Shown: one piece after another, positions 24,365 to 33,088 of the stretch
Position numbering within the stretch: the first letter of the stretch is position 1
Layout of the letters: every line of letters begins with the position of its first letter
Position numbers and translations under genes: made by a program
Assembly: GCA_022841665.1 (NCBI GenBank)
Contig: JALHRB010000002.1
Span: forward strand, 62,001-126,000
DNA: 64,000 nucleotides
Origin: Pseudolabrys sp.
GTDB taxonomy: Bacteria > Pseudomonadota > Alphaproteobacteria > Rhizobiales > Xanthobacteraceae
Reading direction: 5' to 3'
Notes under the pieces: generated by a model
What the model was told of the DNA's origin: nothing
Database searches by the model: none
Seen by the model: only the letters and a program-made list of their open reading frames with translations

Positions 24365-27300
24365 GTGGCCCAGCTCGTGCTGACGCTCGCGGGCGGCGTG
24401 CTCGGCGGCGGGATTGCGGGCGGTCTCGGCCAGTCGCTCGGAGCGCTGTTCGGCGCCTATGTCGGCGGGATCCTGGACAAGGAGCTGTTTGGCCCGCAGC
24501 GGGACCGGCGGTCGGTCGAAGGCGCGCGGCTCACCGAGCTGAATCTGTCGGGATCGGCGTATGGCCAGACCATTCCTACGATCTGGGGCCGGATGCGCGT
24601 TCCGGCGAACATCATCTGGGTCCGCGGCATCCGCGAGGTCGTACGTACCGAGACCGAGACGGTGGGAGGCGGCGGCAAGGGCGGCGGTGGCGGAGGCGGC
24701 ACGCAGACCATCACGCGCACCAGTTACCACTACTACGCCGACGTGGCGCTCGGCATCTGCGAGGCGCCGGTCACCTCGATCTATCGCATCTGGCTCGACA
24801 AGACGCCGCTCGATCCCGAGCACGTCGATGAAATCCGCACCTATTATGGAGACGAGACGCAGGCACCGGACCCGCTGATCCAGGCGGTCGAGGGCGCCGA
24901 TCGGACTCCGGCCTTCCGCGGCCTTGCCTACGTCGTCCTCGAAAACCTCTATCTCACGCCCTATGGCAACCGCTTCCCGAACTTCGAGATCGAGGTCTAT
25001 CGCGGCTCGCGCGCCGACGTGGCCGATGCGCGACACCTCGTTCGCAGCGTCTGCCTGATCCCGGCGAGCGGCGAATGGGCCTACGAGCCCAATGTCGTGC
25101 GCAGCCGCGTGCGCAACTCCGCGGTCAACAGCAACGCGGGCCGCAAGGCGGCCGACTTCGCGGTCTCGATCGAGAACCTCAGCCGTGAGGTCCCGAACGT
25201 CGAGTGGGTCAGCCTCGTCTACGCCTGGTTCGGCACCTCGATCGACGTGGCGACCTGCTCGATCCGGCCGGAAGCCGAATACGCGATCTACCCGGACCGG
25301 TTGCCGGACACGACGCCGTACCTCTGGTCGGTGATGGGCGTGGGCCGCCCGGTCATCGGGGGATCGGGCGGCTGGCCGCTCGTCTCGTCCTACACCAATC
25401 CTGATGGCTCGCCCGGCCTCTATTACGGTGGGACCATCAACGACGGTTCCGTCATCCGAGCGATCCAGCATCTGCGCAGCCTTGGCTACAAGGTGATGCT
25501 GTACCCGTTCCTGATGATGGATATCCCGCCGCCCGACCCGTCGCCGTTTCCGTGGCGCGGCCGGATTGGCGGCACGGCGGCCGATGTGGCGGGCTTCTTC
25601 GAACGAAGCGACGGATATCTTCGCTTCACCCGGCACTGCATGTCACTTGCCGAGGACTCCGGCGGCGTTGATGGGTTCGTCGTCGGCTCCGAGATGGTCG
25701 CGCTCAACCGCATCCGCGACGGTGCCGGCAACTATCCCTCAGTGCCGTTCTGGCAGCAGATCGCATCCGAGGCGAAAGCGCGGCTCGGACCGGACTGCAT
25801 CGTCACCTATGCGGCGGATTGGTCGGAATACCGCTATCACGACCGTGGCAATGCGGATGTGGATTTCCCGCTCGATGCGGTCTGGGCCGATCCGAACATC
25901 GATGTGATCGGGATCGATGCGTATTTCCCGCTCACCGATGTGCCGCGCGCAGTCTACGACAAGGCGGCGATCGGGGCGGGCTGGGCGTCCGGCGAGCTGA
26001 TCGACTACTTCTATGCGGCGCAGGACGACCGCGACCTCGAGCGCCGCGGCCTCGACCCGCAGCGCTCGCCGATCGACGACCCGTTCTGGGCCGTCAAGGA
26101 CATCCGCACCTGGTGGGAGAACGCGCACGTCCCGCGCGTTGCCGGCGTGCCGACCGGGCCTGCCACCGGTTGGGTGCCGCGCTCCAAGCCGATCTGGTTC
26201 ACCGAGTACGGCTTCCCAACGGTGAACTGCGCGACCAACCAGCCCAACGTCTTCATCGACCCGAAGTCGATCGAAAGCTTTGCACCCTACTACTCGAACC
26301 GCGCGGTCGACCGCGTCGTGCAACGCGCCGCGATCGAGGCAACGGAAGAGTTCTGGAACGAGCCGGCCAACAACCCGACCTCGCCGGTCTACGGCGGACC
26401 CATGATCGACCGCCGGTTCGTTTGGTGCTGGGACGCTCGGCCTTACCCGTTCTTTCCGGCGCTCACCAACGTCTGGTCGGACGGCGAGAATTTTCGGCTC
26501 GGCCACTGGATTGAAGGGAAGATCGGCAACATGCAGCTCGCCGAGATCGTCCGGGACCTGTGCCTACGGGCTGGTCTCATCGAGAGCGAGTTCGACGTGA
26601 CGGCGCTGGACGACGAGGTCGTCGGCTACGTCGTGACCGAGCGCAAGCCGGTGCGCGACATGATCGCGGTGCTGCAGACGGCGTATTTCTTCGACGCGGT
26701 CGAGCGCGACGGCGTGCTGGTTTTCGTCAAGCGCGGCGCCGGCGCGCCCACCGCAATCGATCCCAACGATCTCGGAGCCAGCGAGAACGACAGCGACCGG
26801 TCGCGCGTCAAGGTCGAGCGCACCCAGGATACCGAGCTTCCGATCGCGGTCGACGTGGTGCACATCGACGAAGGGCGCGACTACCAGTCCTCGACCGTCA
26901 CCGTGCGCAAGCAGGTCGGCCAATCGGAGAGCGTCAACACGCTGAGCTTCCCGATCGTGCTTACGGTCGAGCAGGCCCAGGCGATCGGGCAACGGGCGCT
27001 GCGCGAGATGTGGCAGGGCCGCGAGGCCGTCGACTTGCGGCTACCGACGCGTTCGATCAGGCTTGATCCGACCGACACGGTGGAGGTGCCGATCGACGGC
27101 GTGTGGCGCCGCATCCGCCTGACGGCCGTCACCTACGGCAAGCCCGGGCTGGTGCTCCTGCGGGGCGTCGCGACCGACGGCGGCATTCCCGAATTCTACA
27201 CCGCGCCGACCGGCAGCGGCGTGTTGCCGCCATCGGTGCCCGAGCCGGTCGCGCCGGTCCGCGTCGAACTCCTCGACATGCCGATCATGCTCGACAGTCA

Positions 27301-28189
27301 CGAAGCCTCGGCGCCGAGCTTCTATGTGGCGGCTTGCCCGGTCGGCACCGGCCGCTTCCGCGGCGCGACGCTGTTCCAGCCGACCGCCGATGCCTTGGAC
27401 TACGTGGTCGCAGCCGTCGCCGGGCTGCCGTCGATCATGGGCGAGACGATCACGGAACTGGCTGCCGGCCCGGCTTGGCGGTGGGACAGGGTCAACACTG
27501 CCGAGGTGCAGCTCGACTACGGGTCGTTGCAAAGCCTTGCCGACGAGCGGGTGCTCGCGGGCGGCAATGCCGCCCTCGTCGGCGACGAGGTGATCCAGTT
27601 CGCCAACGCCGAGCTCATTGCCGAGGGCCGTTACCGACTGAGCCGGCTGTTGCGCGGCCAGCGTGGCACCGAACACGAGATCGCGGCGCACCCGGCCGCA
27701 AGCCGGTTCATTTTGCTCGACCCGGCGCGCCAGCCGCGCCCGAACTTCTCGGTGTCGCGGATCGGCATCGAGATCGCCTGGCGCTATGCGCCGGTCCCGC
27801 AGGGACCGAGCGGCGACCTCTCGGGCGAGATCGTCTTCACGGACACAGGCAACGGCCTGCGGCCGTTCGCGCCGGGTCATCCCAAGGCAGTGCGCGACCC
27901 ATCATCCGGTGATGTGCGACTCTCTTGGATTCGGCGGACGCGCGTCGGCGGCGATTCGTGGCTCAACGAGGTGCCGCTCGGCGAAGAGACCGAAGAATAC
28001 GACGTGTTGATCCTCAATGGCGCGAATGTCGTGCGGACCATTCGTGCGACGAGCCAGCACACGATCTACACCGCCGCCCAGCAGACGGCCGACTTCGGAG
28101 CACCGCCCGCCGCACTCACGTGGCGGGTCGCCCAGATCTCGCGCGCCTACGGCCGCGGCGTCACCGCCGAAACCCTTTCCACCCTCTGA
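24365..28189 (+). CDS. host-specificity / tail tip protein with GTA TIM-barrel and phage-tail_3 domains
   Basis: A 1274-residue protein of the GTA gp15 family. N-terminal Gly-rich hub segment, a central GTA TIM-barrel-like glycoside-hydrolase fold (about 215-650; DVIGIDAYFPLTDVP and WFTEYGFPTVNC), then the phage-tail_3 domain (about 750-950) and C-terminal beta domains. It forms the central baseplate megatron that touches the cell surface and probably determines host range. Starts GTG 3 bp after the duplicated short copy. Confidence 0.9.
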   Translation: MAQLVLTLAGGVLGGGIAGGLGQSLGALFGAYVGGILDKELFGPQRDRRSVEGARLTELNLSGSAYGQTIPTIWGRMRVPANIIWVRGIREVVRTETETVGGGGKGGGGGGGTQTITRTSYHYYADVALGICEAPVTSIYRIWLDKTPLDPEHVDEIRTYYGDETQAPDPLIQAVEGADRTPAFRGLAYVVLENLYLTPYGNRFPNFEIEVYRGSRADVADARHLVRSVCLIPASGEWAYEPNVVRSRVRNSAVNSNAGRKAADFAVSIENLSREVPNVEWVSLVYAWFGTSIDVATCSIRPEAEYAIYPDRLPDTTPYLWSVMGVGRPVIGGSGGWPLVSSYTNPDGSPGLYYGGTINDGSVIRAIQHLRSLGYKVMLYPFLMMDIPPPDPSPFPWRGRIGGTAADVAGFFERSDGYLRFTRHCMSLAEDSGGVDGFVVGSEMVALNRIRDGAGNYPSVPFWQQIASEAKARLGPDCIVTYAADWSEYRYHDRGNADVDFPLDAVWADPNIDVIGIDAYFPLTDVPRAVYDKAAIGAGWASGELIDYFYAAQDDRDLERRGLDPQRSPIDDPFWAVKDIRTWWENAHVPRVAGVPTGPATGWVPRSKPIWFTEYGFPTVNCATNQPNVFIDPKSIESFAPYYSNRAVDRVVQRAAIEATEEFWNEPANNPTSPVYGGPMIDRRFVWCWDARPYPFFPALTNVWSDGENFRLGHWIEGKIGNMQLAEIVRDLCLRAGLIESEFDVTALDDEVVGYVVTERKPVRDMIAVLQTAYFFDAVERDGVLVFVKRGAGAPTAIDPNDLGASENDSDRSRVKVERTQDTELPIAVDVVHIDEGRDYQSSTVTVRKQVGQSESVNTLSFPIVLTVEQAQAIGQRALREMWQGREAVDLRLPTRSIRLDPTDTVEVPIDGVWRRIRLTAVTYGKPGLVLLRGVATDGGIPEFYTAPTGSGVLPPSVPEPVAPVRVELLDMPIMLDSHEASAPSFYVAACPVGTGRFRGATLFQPTADALDYVVAAVAGLPSIMGETITELAAGPAWRWDRVNTAEVQLDYGSLQSLADERVLAGGNAALVGDEVIQFANAELIAEGRYRLSRLLRGQRGTEHEIAAHPAASRFILLDPARQPRPNFSVSRIGIEIAWRYAPVPQGPSGDLSGEIVFTDTGNGLRPFAPGHPKAVRDPSSGDVRLSWIRRTRVGGDSWLNEVPLGEETEEYDVLILNGANVVRTIRATSQHTIYTAAQQTADFGAPPAALTWRVAQISRAYGRGVTAETLSTL

Positions 28190-28198
28190 GGACCATCC

Positions 28199-29530
28199 AT
28201 GCCGACGCCCAATCTGGGCCTGCCGCAGCTCGCGGCAGACCAGGCGCAGAAGCACGTCACCGTCAACGAGGCGCTGCTCGACCTCGATGCGCTCGTGCAG
28301 CTCGCGGTGCTCGACCGCAGCCTCGCGGCCCCACCCGGGTCACCGACGGAAGGCGCGCGCTATATCGTGGCCGCGAGCCCGACCGGCGCCTGGGCCGGCC
28401 ATGCCAACCACATTGCGTCCTGGCTTGACGGCGCATGGCGCTTCTTCATCCCCGGTGTCGGCTGGCTTGCCTGGGTGGTCGACGAGGCGGCGCTGCTCGC
28501 TTGGAATGGATCGGCGTGGGTCGACGCGCTCTCCGCCGTCTCGGCCATCCAGAACCTGGCGCTGCTCGGCATCCGCACCACCGCGGATGCAAACAACCGC
28601 CTGGCCGTGAAGTCCGACGGCGTGCTGCTCAGCCATGACGATGTGACGCCCGGCACCGGGCACATGCGCGTCACGCTCAACAAGAGCGCGGCGGCGAAGG
28701 ACGCAGGCTTCACGCTCCAGGACGCGTTCAGCACGCGCGCCCTGTTTGGGCTGCTCGCCGATGACGACTTCAGCATCAAGGTCTCGCCCGACGGCTCGAC
28801 CTTCTACCTTGCCGTCTCGATCGACAAGGACACCGGACACGTCGGCCTCGGTGGCGCGACCGCCGACGCCAACAATGCCCTGATCGTCAAGGGTACCGCC
28901 TTCCTGTTCGACCGCGAGACGGACGATGTACGCTTCACCTTCAACAAGGCGGCGGCGGGCGACGATGTAGCCCTGACGTTCCAGACCAACTATTCGGCCC
29001 GGGCGCTGTTTGGCCTGCTCGGCGACGACGACTTCACCGTTAAGGTTTCGGCCGACGGCTTGAACTACTTCACCGGCTTCGTGGTCGACCGCAACACTGG
29101 CCGACTGAAGCTGCCGCTGGCGCCGAAGTTCTCGGCCTACACCAACTTCGACAACTACATCGCGGCCAACACCTGGACCAAGGTTCAGTTTAACAATGCG
29201 GACTCCAACGACCAGAACGCCTTCAATGGCAGTAACAACAACTTCACGGCTCCGTTCGCCGGGCCCTACGTTCTCAGTTTTTCGTTGCGGTTCAAGGCGA
29301 ACGCCACGGTCCCCACTAAGGTGATCGCCACGTTCTACAAGAATGGTGCCGAGCTCGGCCGCGGACGGGCGGTCTCGGGCGCGCCGGTCGACGATGTCAC
29401 CACCTACAACCTCACGGTCCTCACGCCGCTCGCGGCGAACGACGTGATCGACGTGCGCGTCAATTTCGCGACCAACGACGGCTACATCGAGAGCGACCAG
29501 TCGCACTTCTGGGGCCACTACGTGCCCTGA
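28199..29530 (+). CDS. DUF2793 tail fibre with tandem repeats and C1q-like tip
   Basis: A 443-residue protein. DUF2793 at about 1-110 (PNLGLPQLAADQAQKHVTVNEAL) is an attachment module seen in alphaproteobacterial phage fibres. Two tandem ~85-residue repeats follow (about 129-215 and 221-302), sharing ANN-L-VK, N-K-AAA and ARALFGLL-DDDF-VK. The C-terminal ~130 residues are a beta-sandwich-like domain resembling C1q/TNF (FNGSNNNFTAPFAGPYVLSFSL). Receptor binding is inferred. It is followed by a strong terminator, so it closes the structural operon. Confidence 0.82.
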   Translation: MPTPNLGLPQLAADQAQKHVTVNEALLDLDALVQLAVLDRSLAAPPGSPTEGARYIVAASPTGAWAGHANHIASWLDGAWRFFIPGVGWLAWVVDEAALLAWNGSAWVDALSAVSAIQNLALLGIRTTADANNRLAVKSDGVLLSHDDVTPGTGHMRVTLNKSAAAKDAGFTLQDAFSTRALFGLLADDDFSIKVSPDGSTFYLAVSIDKDTGHVGLGGATADANNALIVKGTAFLFDRETDDVRFTFNKAAAGDDVALTFQTNYSARALFGLLGDDDFTVKVSADGLNYFTGFVVDRNTGRLKLPLAPKFSAYTNFDNYIAANTWTKVQFNNADSNDQNAFNGSNNNFTAPFAGPYVLSFSLRFKANATVPTKVIATFYKNGAELGRGRAVSGAPVDDVTTYNLTVLTPLAANDVIDVRVNFATNDGYIESDQSHFWGHYVP

Positions 29531-29557
29531 GTCCTACCACCAACCACCCACGCCAGC

Positions 29558-29578
29558 AGCCGCCTCCGGGCGGCTTTT
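29558..29578 (+). terminator. rho-independent terminator after the tail fibre gene
   Basis: AGCCGCC (29558-29564) pairs with GGCGGCT (29569-29575) over a TCCG loop, followed by TTTTC. It separates structural from lysis genes. Confidence 0.85.
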
Positions 29579-29595
29579 CATTTTGGAGATCGCGA

Positions 29596-30927
29596 ATGGT
29601 GGCTTCGACCTATGACGAGGCGCTGCGGCGCCTGCTCGCGCACGAGGGCGGTTACACGAACCACCCATCTGATCCAGGTGGTCCGACCAACTTCGGCGTT
29701 ACACTCGCCGACTACCGCCGGTACATCAAACCCGACGCCACGGCGGCCGACGTGCGCGCCATGTCGGTCGACCAGGCGAAGGTGATCTACCGCAAGCGTT
29801 ACTGGGACGCGCAGCGCTGCGATGAGCTGCCCCCCGGCGTCGACTACAGCGTCTTCGATTACGGCGTAAACAGCGGGGTCGGCCGCAGCGGCAAGGTGTT
29901 GCGCCGCGTTGTCGGCCTGCCTGATAGCGCGAGCGTCGTCACCGACCAGGTGCTCGCCTATGCCCGCGCGCGCGACCCCAGGGTACTGGTTGCCGCGATC
30001 TGCGACGAGCGGCTGGCCTTCCTGAAGTCGCTCAAGACCTGGCCGGTGTTCGGACGTGGCTGGGGCACGCGCGTCGCCGAGGTGAGGGCGGCCTCGCTCG
30101 CCATGGCCGGCGCGACGCAGCGTGTGACGCCCAGTCCCGCGCCGGTGCCCGTCGCCGGCACGCCGCCCTGGCTCGCGCGCATGAATGCGATCCTTGGGCT
30201 CTACGAGTTTCCCGGCACTACCGACAACCCTGCCATCATCGGAATGGCCAAGACATGCGGCGGCAAGATCGCCAAGACCTATCGGCACGATGCCACGCCC
30301 TGGTGCGCCCTCACGGTCAACTACTGCCTGATCGCATCTGGACTGCCCGGCGACGACAGCCTGTGGGCGCTCGACTTCGCGCACTACTGCGTCCGGCTGA
30401 AAGGCGCCGCTGTCGGTGCAATCGCGACCAAGACGCGCGAGGGCGGCGGGCATGTCTTCCTCGTGGTTGGGCGGACCAGGGACGGCCGCCTCGTCGGCCG
30501 CGGCGGCAACCAGCGCGACATGGTGTGCGACGAGGTTTTCGATCCGTCGTCGATCACCGCCTACACCTGGCCGAAGGACTATCCGCAGCCCGCGCAAGCC
30601 GGCTTCGCCACGCTTCCGATCGTTGAGCCCGCGCCCAAGGCGAAGCGCGACCTGGCGCTTCCGCCGCCTACCAGGCTCGAGCTGCCCGCCAAGGGCATCA
30701 TCCCCCCGCCGAAGGCCGTGAAGGAGGTCGTCACGAAAGGCATGCCGGCCGGTGGCGCCGCGGGCGGACTCGGATTCTGGGACTGGGTCGTCGTGCATCC
30801 GTGGGAGACCGCGGGCATCGCCCTCGTCGGCGCCGGTGTGATCGGCGGCGCCGTCTATGCGCTCAACCGCTGGCACCAGGCGCGCCACGAAGCGCCGACC
30901 CCCGGTCTCGTCCCCGTTGCAGCCTAA
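29596..30927 (+). CDS. membrane-anchored bifunctional endolysin (GH108 plus TIGR02594/CHAP-like)
   Basis: A 443-residue lysis protein. Residues 1-170 are a glycoside hydrolase 108 muramidase (catalytic Glu17 in HEGGYTNHPSDPGGPTNFGVT). Residues about 185-330 resemble TIGR02594/CHAP amidases, with a candidate nucleophile Cys in TPWCALTVNYC and His in GGGHVFLVVG. A Pro-rich linker leads to one C-terminal membrane helix (about 405-425, GIALVGAGVIGGAVYAL). Most endolysins carry one catalytic domain; two plus an anchor is less usual. GGAGA precedes the ATG. Confidence 0.85.
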   Translation: MVASTYDEALRRLLAHEGGYTNHPSDPGGPTNFGVTLADYRRYIKPDATAADVRAMSVDQAKVIYRKRYWDAQRCDELPPGVDYSVFDYGVNSGVGRSGKVLRRVVGLPDSASVVTDQVLAYARARDPRVLVAAICDERLAFLKSLKTWPVFGRGWGTRVAEVRAASLAMAGATQRVTPSPAPVPVAGTPPWLARMNAILGLYEFPGTTDNPAIIGMAKTCGGKIAKTYRHDATPWCALTVNYCLIASGLPGDDSLWALDFAHYCVRLKGAAVGAIATKTREGGGHVFLVVGRTRDGRLVGRGGNQRDMVCDEVFDPSSITAYTWPKDYPQPAQAGFATLPIVEPAPKAKRDLALPPPTRLELPAKGIIPPPKAVKEVVTKGMPAGGAAGGLGFWDWVVVHPWETAGIALVGAGVIGGAVYALNRWHQARHEAPTPGLVPVAA

Positions 30928-30942
30928 CCAAAGGAGCACACC

Positions 30943-31332
30943 ATGCTGACCTTCATCTTCGTGGTCGCGACGTTCGTCGCGATCTACTGGTTCTGGATTC
31001 GCCCTGTTCTCAAATCGCGGCCGGCGTTCCGCGAGCTCTACGAAAGAGAAGAGAGCTTCTTCGTGGCGCTGCGCGAGAAGCTCAAGGGAATCAAGCAGAA
31101 GCTCTCGTCCGCCACCGTGATCGCGGCAAGCGCCGCGGTGAGCGGGTATGACTTCTTCACACCGATCGTCACTGGCGTGGATGTGAGTTCACTCACGTCA
31201 AAGGTCCCGTCCTGGGCGTGGCCGCTGGTCCTGATCTCGTTGACGGCGCTCTTTCAGTTCCTGCGCAATCTTGCCGACAAGCGACGCCAGGTCGAATTGG
31301 CCGACGCGACCGCTCCCGGCCAAAGGGCGTAG
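30943..31332 (+). CDS. two-helix membrane protein of the lysis cassette
   Basis: A 129-residue protein with a hydrophobic N-terminal helix (FIFVVATFVAIYWFW), a basic amphipathic middle (YEREESFFVALREKLKGIKQK) and a second helix near 88-108 (WAWPLVLISLTALFQFL). It might be a holin or antiholin but I do not recognise a family. AAGGAG ribosome site. It sits between endolysin and a 3TM holin. Confidence 0.6.
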   Translation: MLTFIFVVATFVAIYWFWIRPVLKSRPAFRELYEREESFFVALREKLKGIKQKLSSATVIAASAAVSGYDFFTPIVTGVDVSSLTSKVPSWAWPLVLISLTALFQFLRNLADKRRQVELADATAPGQRA

Positions 31333-31336
31333 TGCC

Positions 31337-31726
31337 ATGTGGACCTGGCTTGCGAGCCTGATCGGCGGGCCCGTCGTCAACGGCCTGATCAATGCCTACA
31401 AGGCCAAGCTCGACGCCGCCAACACGCAGGATCGGATCGCGGCCGATCTCGCGGCCAAGGAAATCGAGGCCGAGATCGAGGCGCGAAAGCAGGCATCCGC
31501 CATCATCATCGCCGAGCAAGGCCGATGGTACACCGCCATCATCCGGCCTCTGCTCGCGTTCCCGATCATCATCTACTTCTGGAAGGTGATCGTGTGGGAC
31601 AAGGTGCTGGGGTTGGGCACCACCGACCCGATCACCGGGATGATCGCCGATTGGACCGGCATGATCATCACCGCCTACGTCGGCGGCCGGTCGATCGAGA
31701 AGGTCGCGCGGATTTTCAGGCGCTAA
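31337..31726 (+). CDS. 3TM-type phage holin
   Basis: A 129-residue protein. Residues 1-20 form a first hydrophobic helix (WTWLASLIGGPVVNGLI), then a charged coiled coil (about 25-57), then two membrane helices (PLLAFPIIIYFWKVIVW and MIADWTGMIITAYVGG). This is the 3TM holin pattern common in proteobacterial prophages. I start at 31337 (MWTWLASL), 4 bp after the previous stop; an upstream in-frame ATG overlaps it. Confidence 0.78.
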   Translation: MWTWLASLIGGPVVNGLINAYKAKLDAANTQDRIAADLAAKEIEAEIEARKQASAIIIAEQGRWYTAIIRPLLAFPIIIYFWKVIVWDKVLGLGTTDPITGMIADWTGMIITAYVGGRSIEKVARIFRR

Positions 31727-31770
31727 GCCGCCGTTTACGTGGGCAATAGAGAAGCAGGAGCGAGGCATCG

Positions 31771-32058
31771 ATGAGAGATGAGATCGACGCATACCGGCAG
31801 CCCAAGCCCCGGTTCGATCCCACGATCAACTACGGCCACATTCTGACTGCCATCAGTTTCATTGTCGCAGGAGCGGGTGCCTATTATGGAATGAGGGCCG
31901 AGCTGCAAAACGTCGATCAGCGCGTGGCGAGAATCGAGAGTACCCTGCAGCAACTTGCAAACGTGGTCGTGCTGACCGCGCGCCAGGACGAGAAGCTCAA
32001 TGCGATTGAGCGACGCGTTGATCGGATTGAACAATCGTCAAATACTAGACACCCTTAG
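31771..32058 (+). CDS. membrane-anchored coiled-coil protein, possible spanin-type lysis accessory
   Basis: A 95-residue protein with one membrane helix (about 22-42, HILTAISFIVAGAGAYYG) and a C-terminal heptad coiled coil (VDQRVARIESTLQQL). The topology resembles an Rz-like i-spanin, but no embedded lipoprotein partner is visible, so this is only a possibility. Last rightward phage gene; nothing phage-like follows. Confidence 0.6.
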   Translation: MRDEIDAYRQPKPRFDPTINYGHILTAISFIVAGAGAYYGMRAELQNVDQRVARIESTLQQLANVVVLTARQDEKLNAIERRVDRIEQSSNTRHP

Positions 32059-32086
32059 AAAAACGCGCGCGCCCGGCACAATATCA

Positions 32087-32350
32087 TCACTTCTTCAGAA
32101 TTAGCGTTCGTGCGCTGGCGCACCCGATGTTCTCTTTGAGGGCGGCGAACAGCGTGCTGGTGCCGTAGCTTTGTAGTCGTGCGTCATCATCCTGTGCGGC
32201 GCGGCTTCATCGGCAGGCCCGGCTGGGCGCGATCGAGCGCCGGAATTTCGCTTTTCTCGTCGACCGAGAGGACGACGGCATGGGCGGAAGGGTCGACGTA
32301 GAGGCTGACGACGTTATTGAGTTGTTCTCGGACGAGCTTTTCCTGAAGAA
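32087..32350 (-). pseudogene. IS630-family transposase remnant
   Basis: The minus strand encodes [21 protein letters not shown], matching the catalytic DDE-region hallmark of IS630 transposases, then stops at two consecutive TGA codons. Shifting frame recovers the expected continuation MTHDYKSYGTSTLFAALKEN before homology fades. Both ends are missing and no inverted repeats are seen, so it is a decayed fragment. It fills most of the 361-bp gap between the prophage and bluB; no tRNA or attachment site is visible there. Confidence 0.8.
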
Positions 32351-32419
32351 TCTGATTATCGCCACCAAGGAAACGGAATATAGGCCTTGTTTGATATCTT
32401 TGCGAAATAGACAGCGCTG

Positions 32420-33088
32420 TTAGCGCCGAATGAGAAATGAGGAAAGCGCGCGGCGCCGATCCCATCCCACACGCTCCAGCGCGGGGGTATCGTCGTCGAT
32501 CTCAGGTCGCCCCAGACAGAAATAGCCGATGAATTTCCAATCCGGCGGGACGTCGAGCGCGGCGGCAACTATTTGCGGATCGAGGATCGACACCCATCCC
32601 ATGCCGATGCCTTCGGCGCGCGCCGCCAGCCACAGCGTATGCACCGCCGTCACCGCCGAATAGTCCGTCATTTCGATCATGGTATGTCGCCCCAGCCCGT
32701 GGCCTTGGCTGGTTGAACGGTCGGCAAACACGGCGAGCTGGCAGGGGGCCTTATCCAGTCCGGCCAGCTTGAGCCGAGCATAGAGGGCCGCGCGGTCGGG
32801 CGATTGCGCCGCCAAGGCTTCGGCATTGCAGATTTCGAAATTGCGTCGCACCGCGGCGCGCCGCGTCGGATCGTCGACGATGACAAACCGCCAAGGTTGG
32901 CTGAGTCCCACCGACGGCGCCAGGCACGCTAGCTCGAGCAGGCGCTCTAAACTCCCGTCCGGGAGCGGGTCGGATTGGAAGCGCCGGACATCCCGCCGCC
33001 AGACCAGCAGTTCGCGGAGGCGCGCACGGAACGCGTCGTCGAATTCCTTCGGCTGGTACTCGGTCTCGACGGAATCCTGGGTGGTCAT
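32420..33088 (-). CDS. bluB: 5,6-dimethylbenzimidazole synthase BluB
   Basis: A 222-residue nitroreductase-fold enzyme that cleaves FMNH2 with O2 to make the lower ligand of B12. Motifs: [21 protein letters not shown] (flavin binding), [14 protein letters not shown] and the C-terminal GWVSILDPQ typical of BluB rather than other nitroreductases. I start at the ATG at 33088, overlapping the cobD stop (ATGA); the upstream extension is unrelated sequence. Its presence means oxygen-dependent ligand synthesis. Confidence 0.93.
   Translation of the reverse strand: MTTQDSVETEYQPKEFDDAFRARLRELLVWRRDVRRFQSDPLPDGSLERLLELACLAPSVGLSQPWRFVIVDDPTRRAAVRRNFEICNAEALAAQSPDRAALYARLKLAGLDKAPCQLAVFADRSTSQGHGLGRHTMIEMTDYSAVTAVHTLWLAARAEGIGMGWVSILDPQIVAAALDVPPDWKFIGYFCLGRPEIDDDTPALERVGWDRRRALSSFLIRR

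Noticed and set aside
23693-25636. 647-residue minus-strand frame opposite the tail tip genes
   Set aside because: No domain signs and full overlap with well-supported DUF/GTA genes; antisense shadow.
1-32058. The whole phage region as a gene transfer agent
   Set aside because: It has lambda-type GpA terminase, decoration, fibre, lysis and methyltransferase genes, plus mer cargo, so it is a prophage sharing only the tail tip with GTAs.
32059-32419. tRNA attachment site at the prophage edge
   Set aside because: No cloverleaf or conserved tRNA arms seen on either strand.
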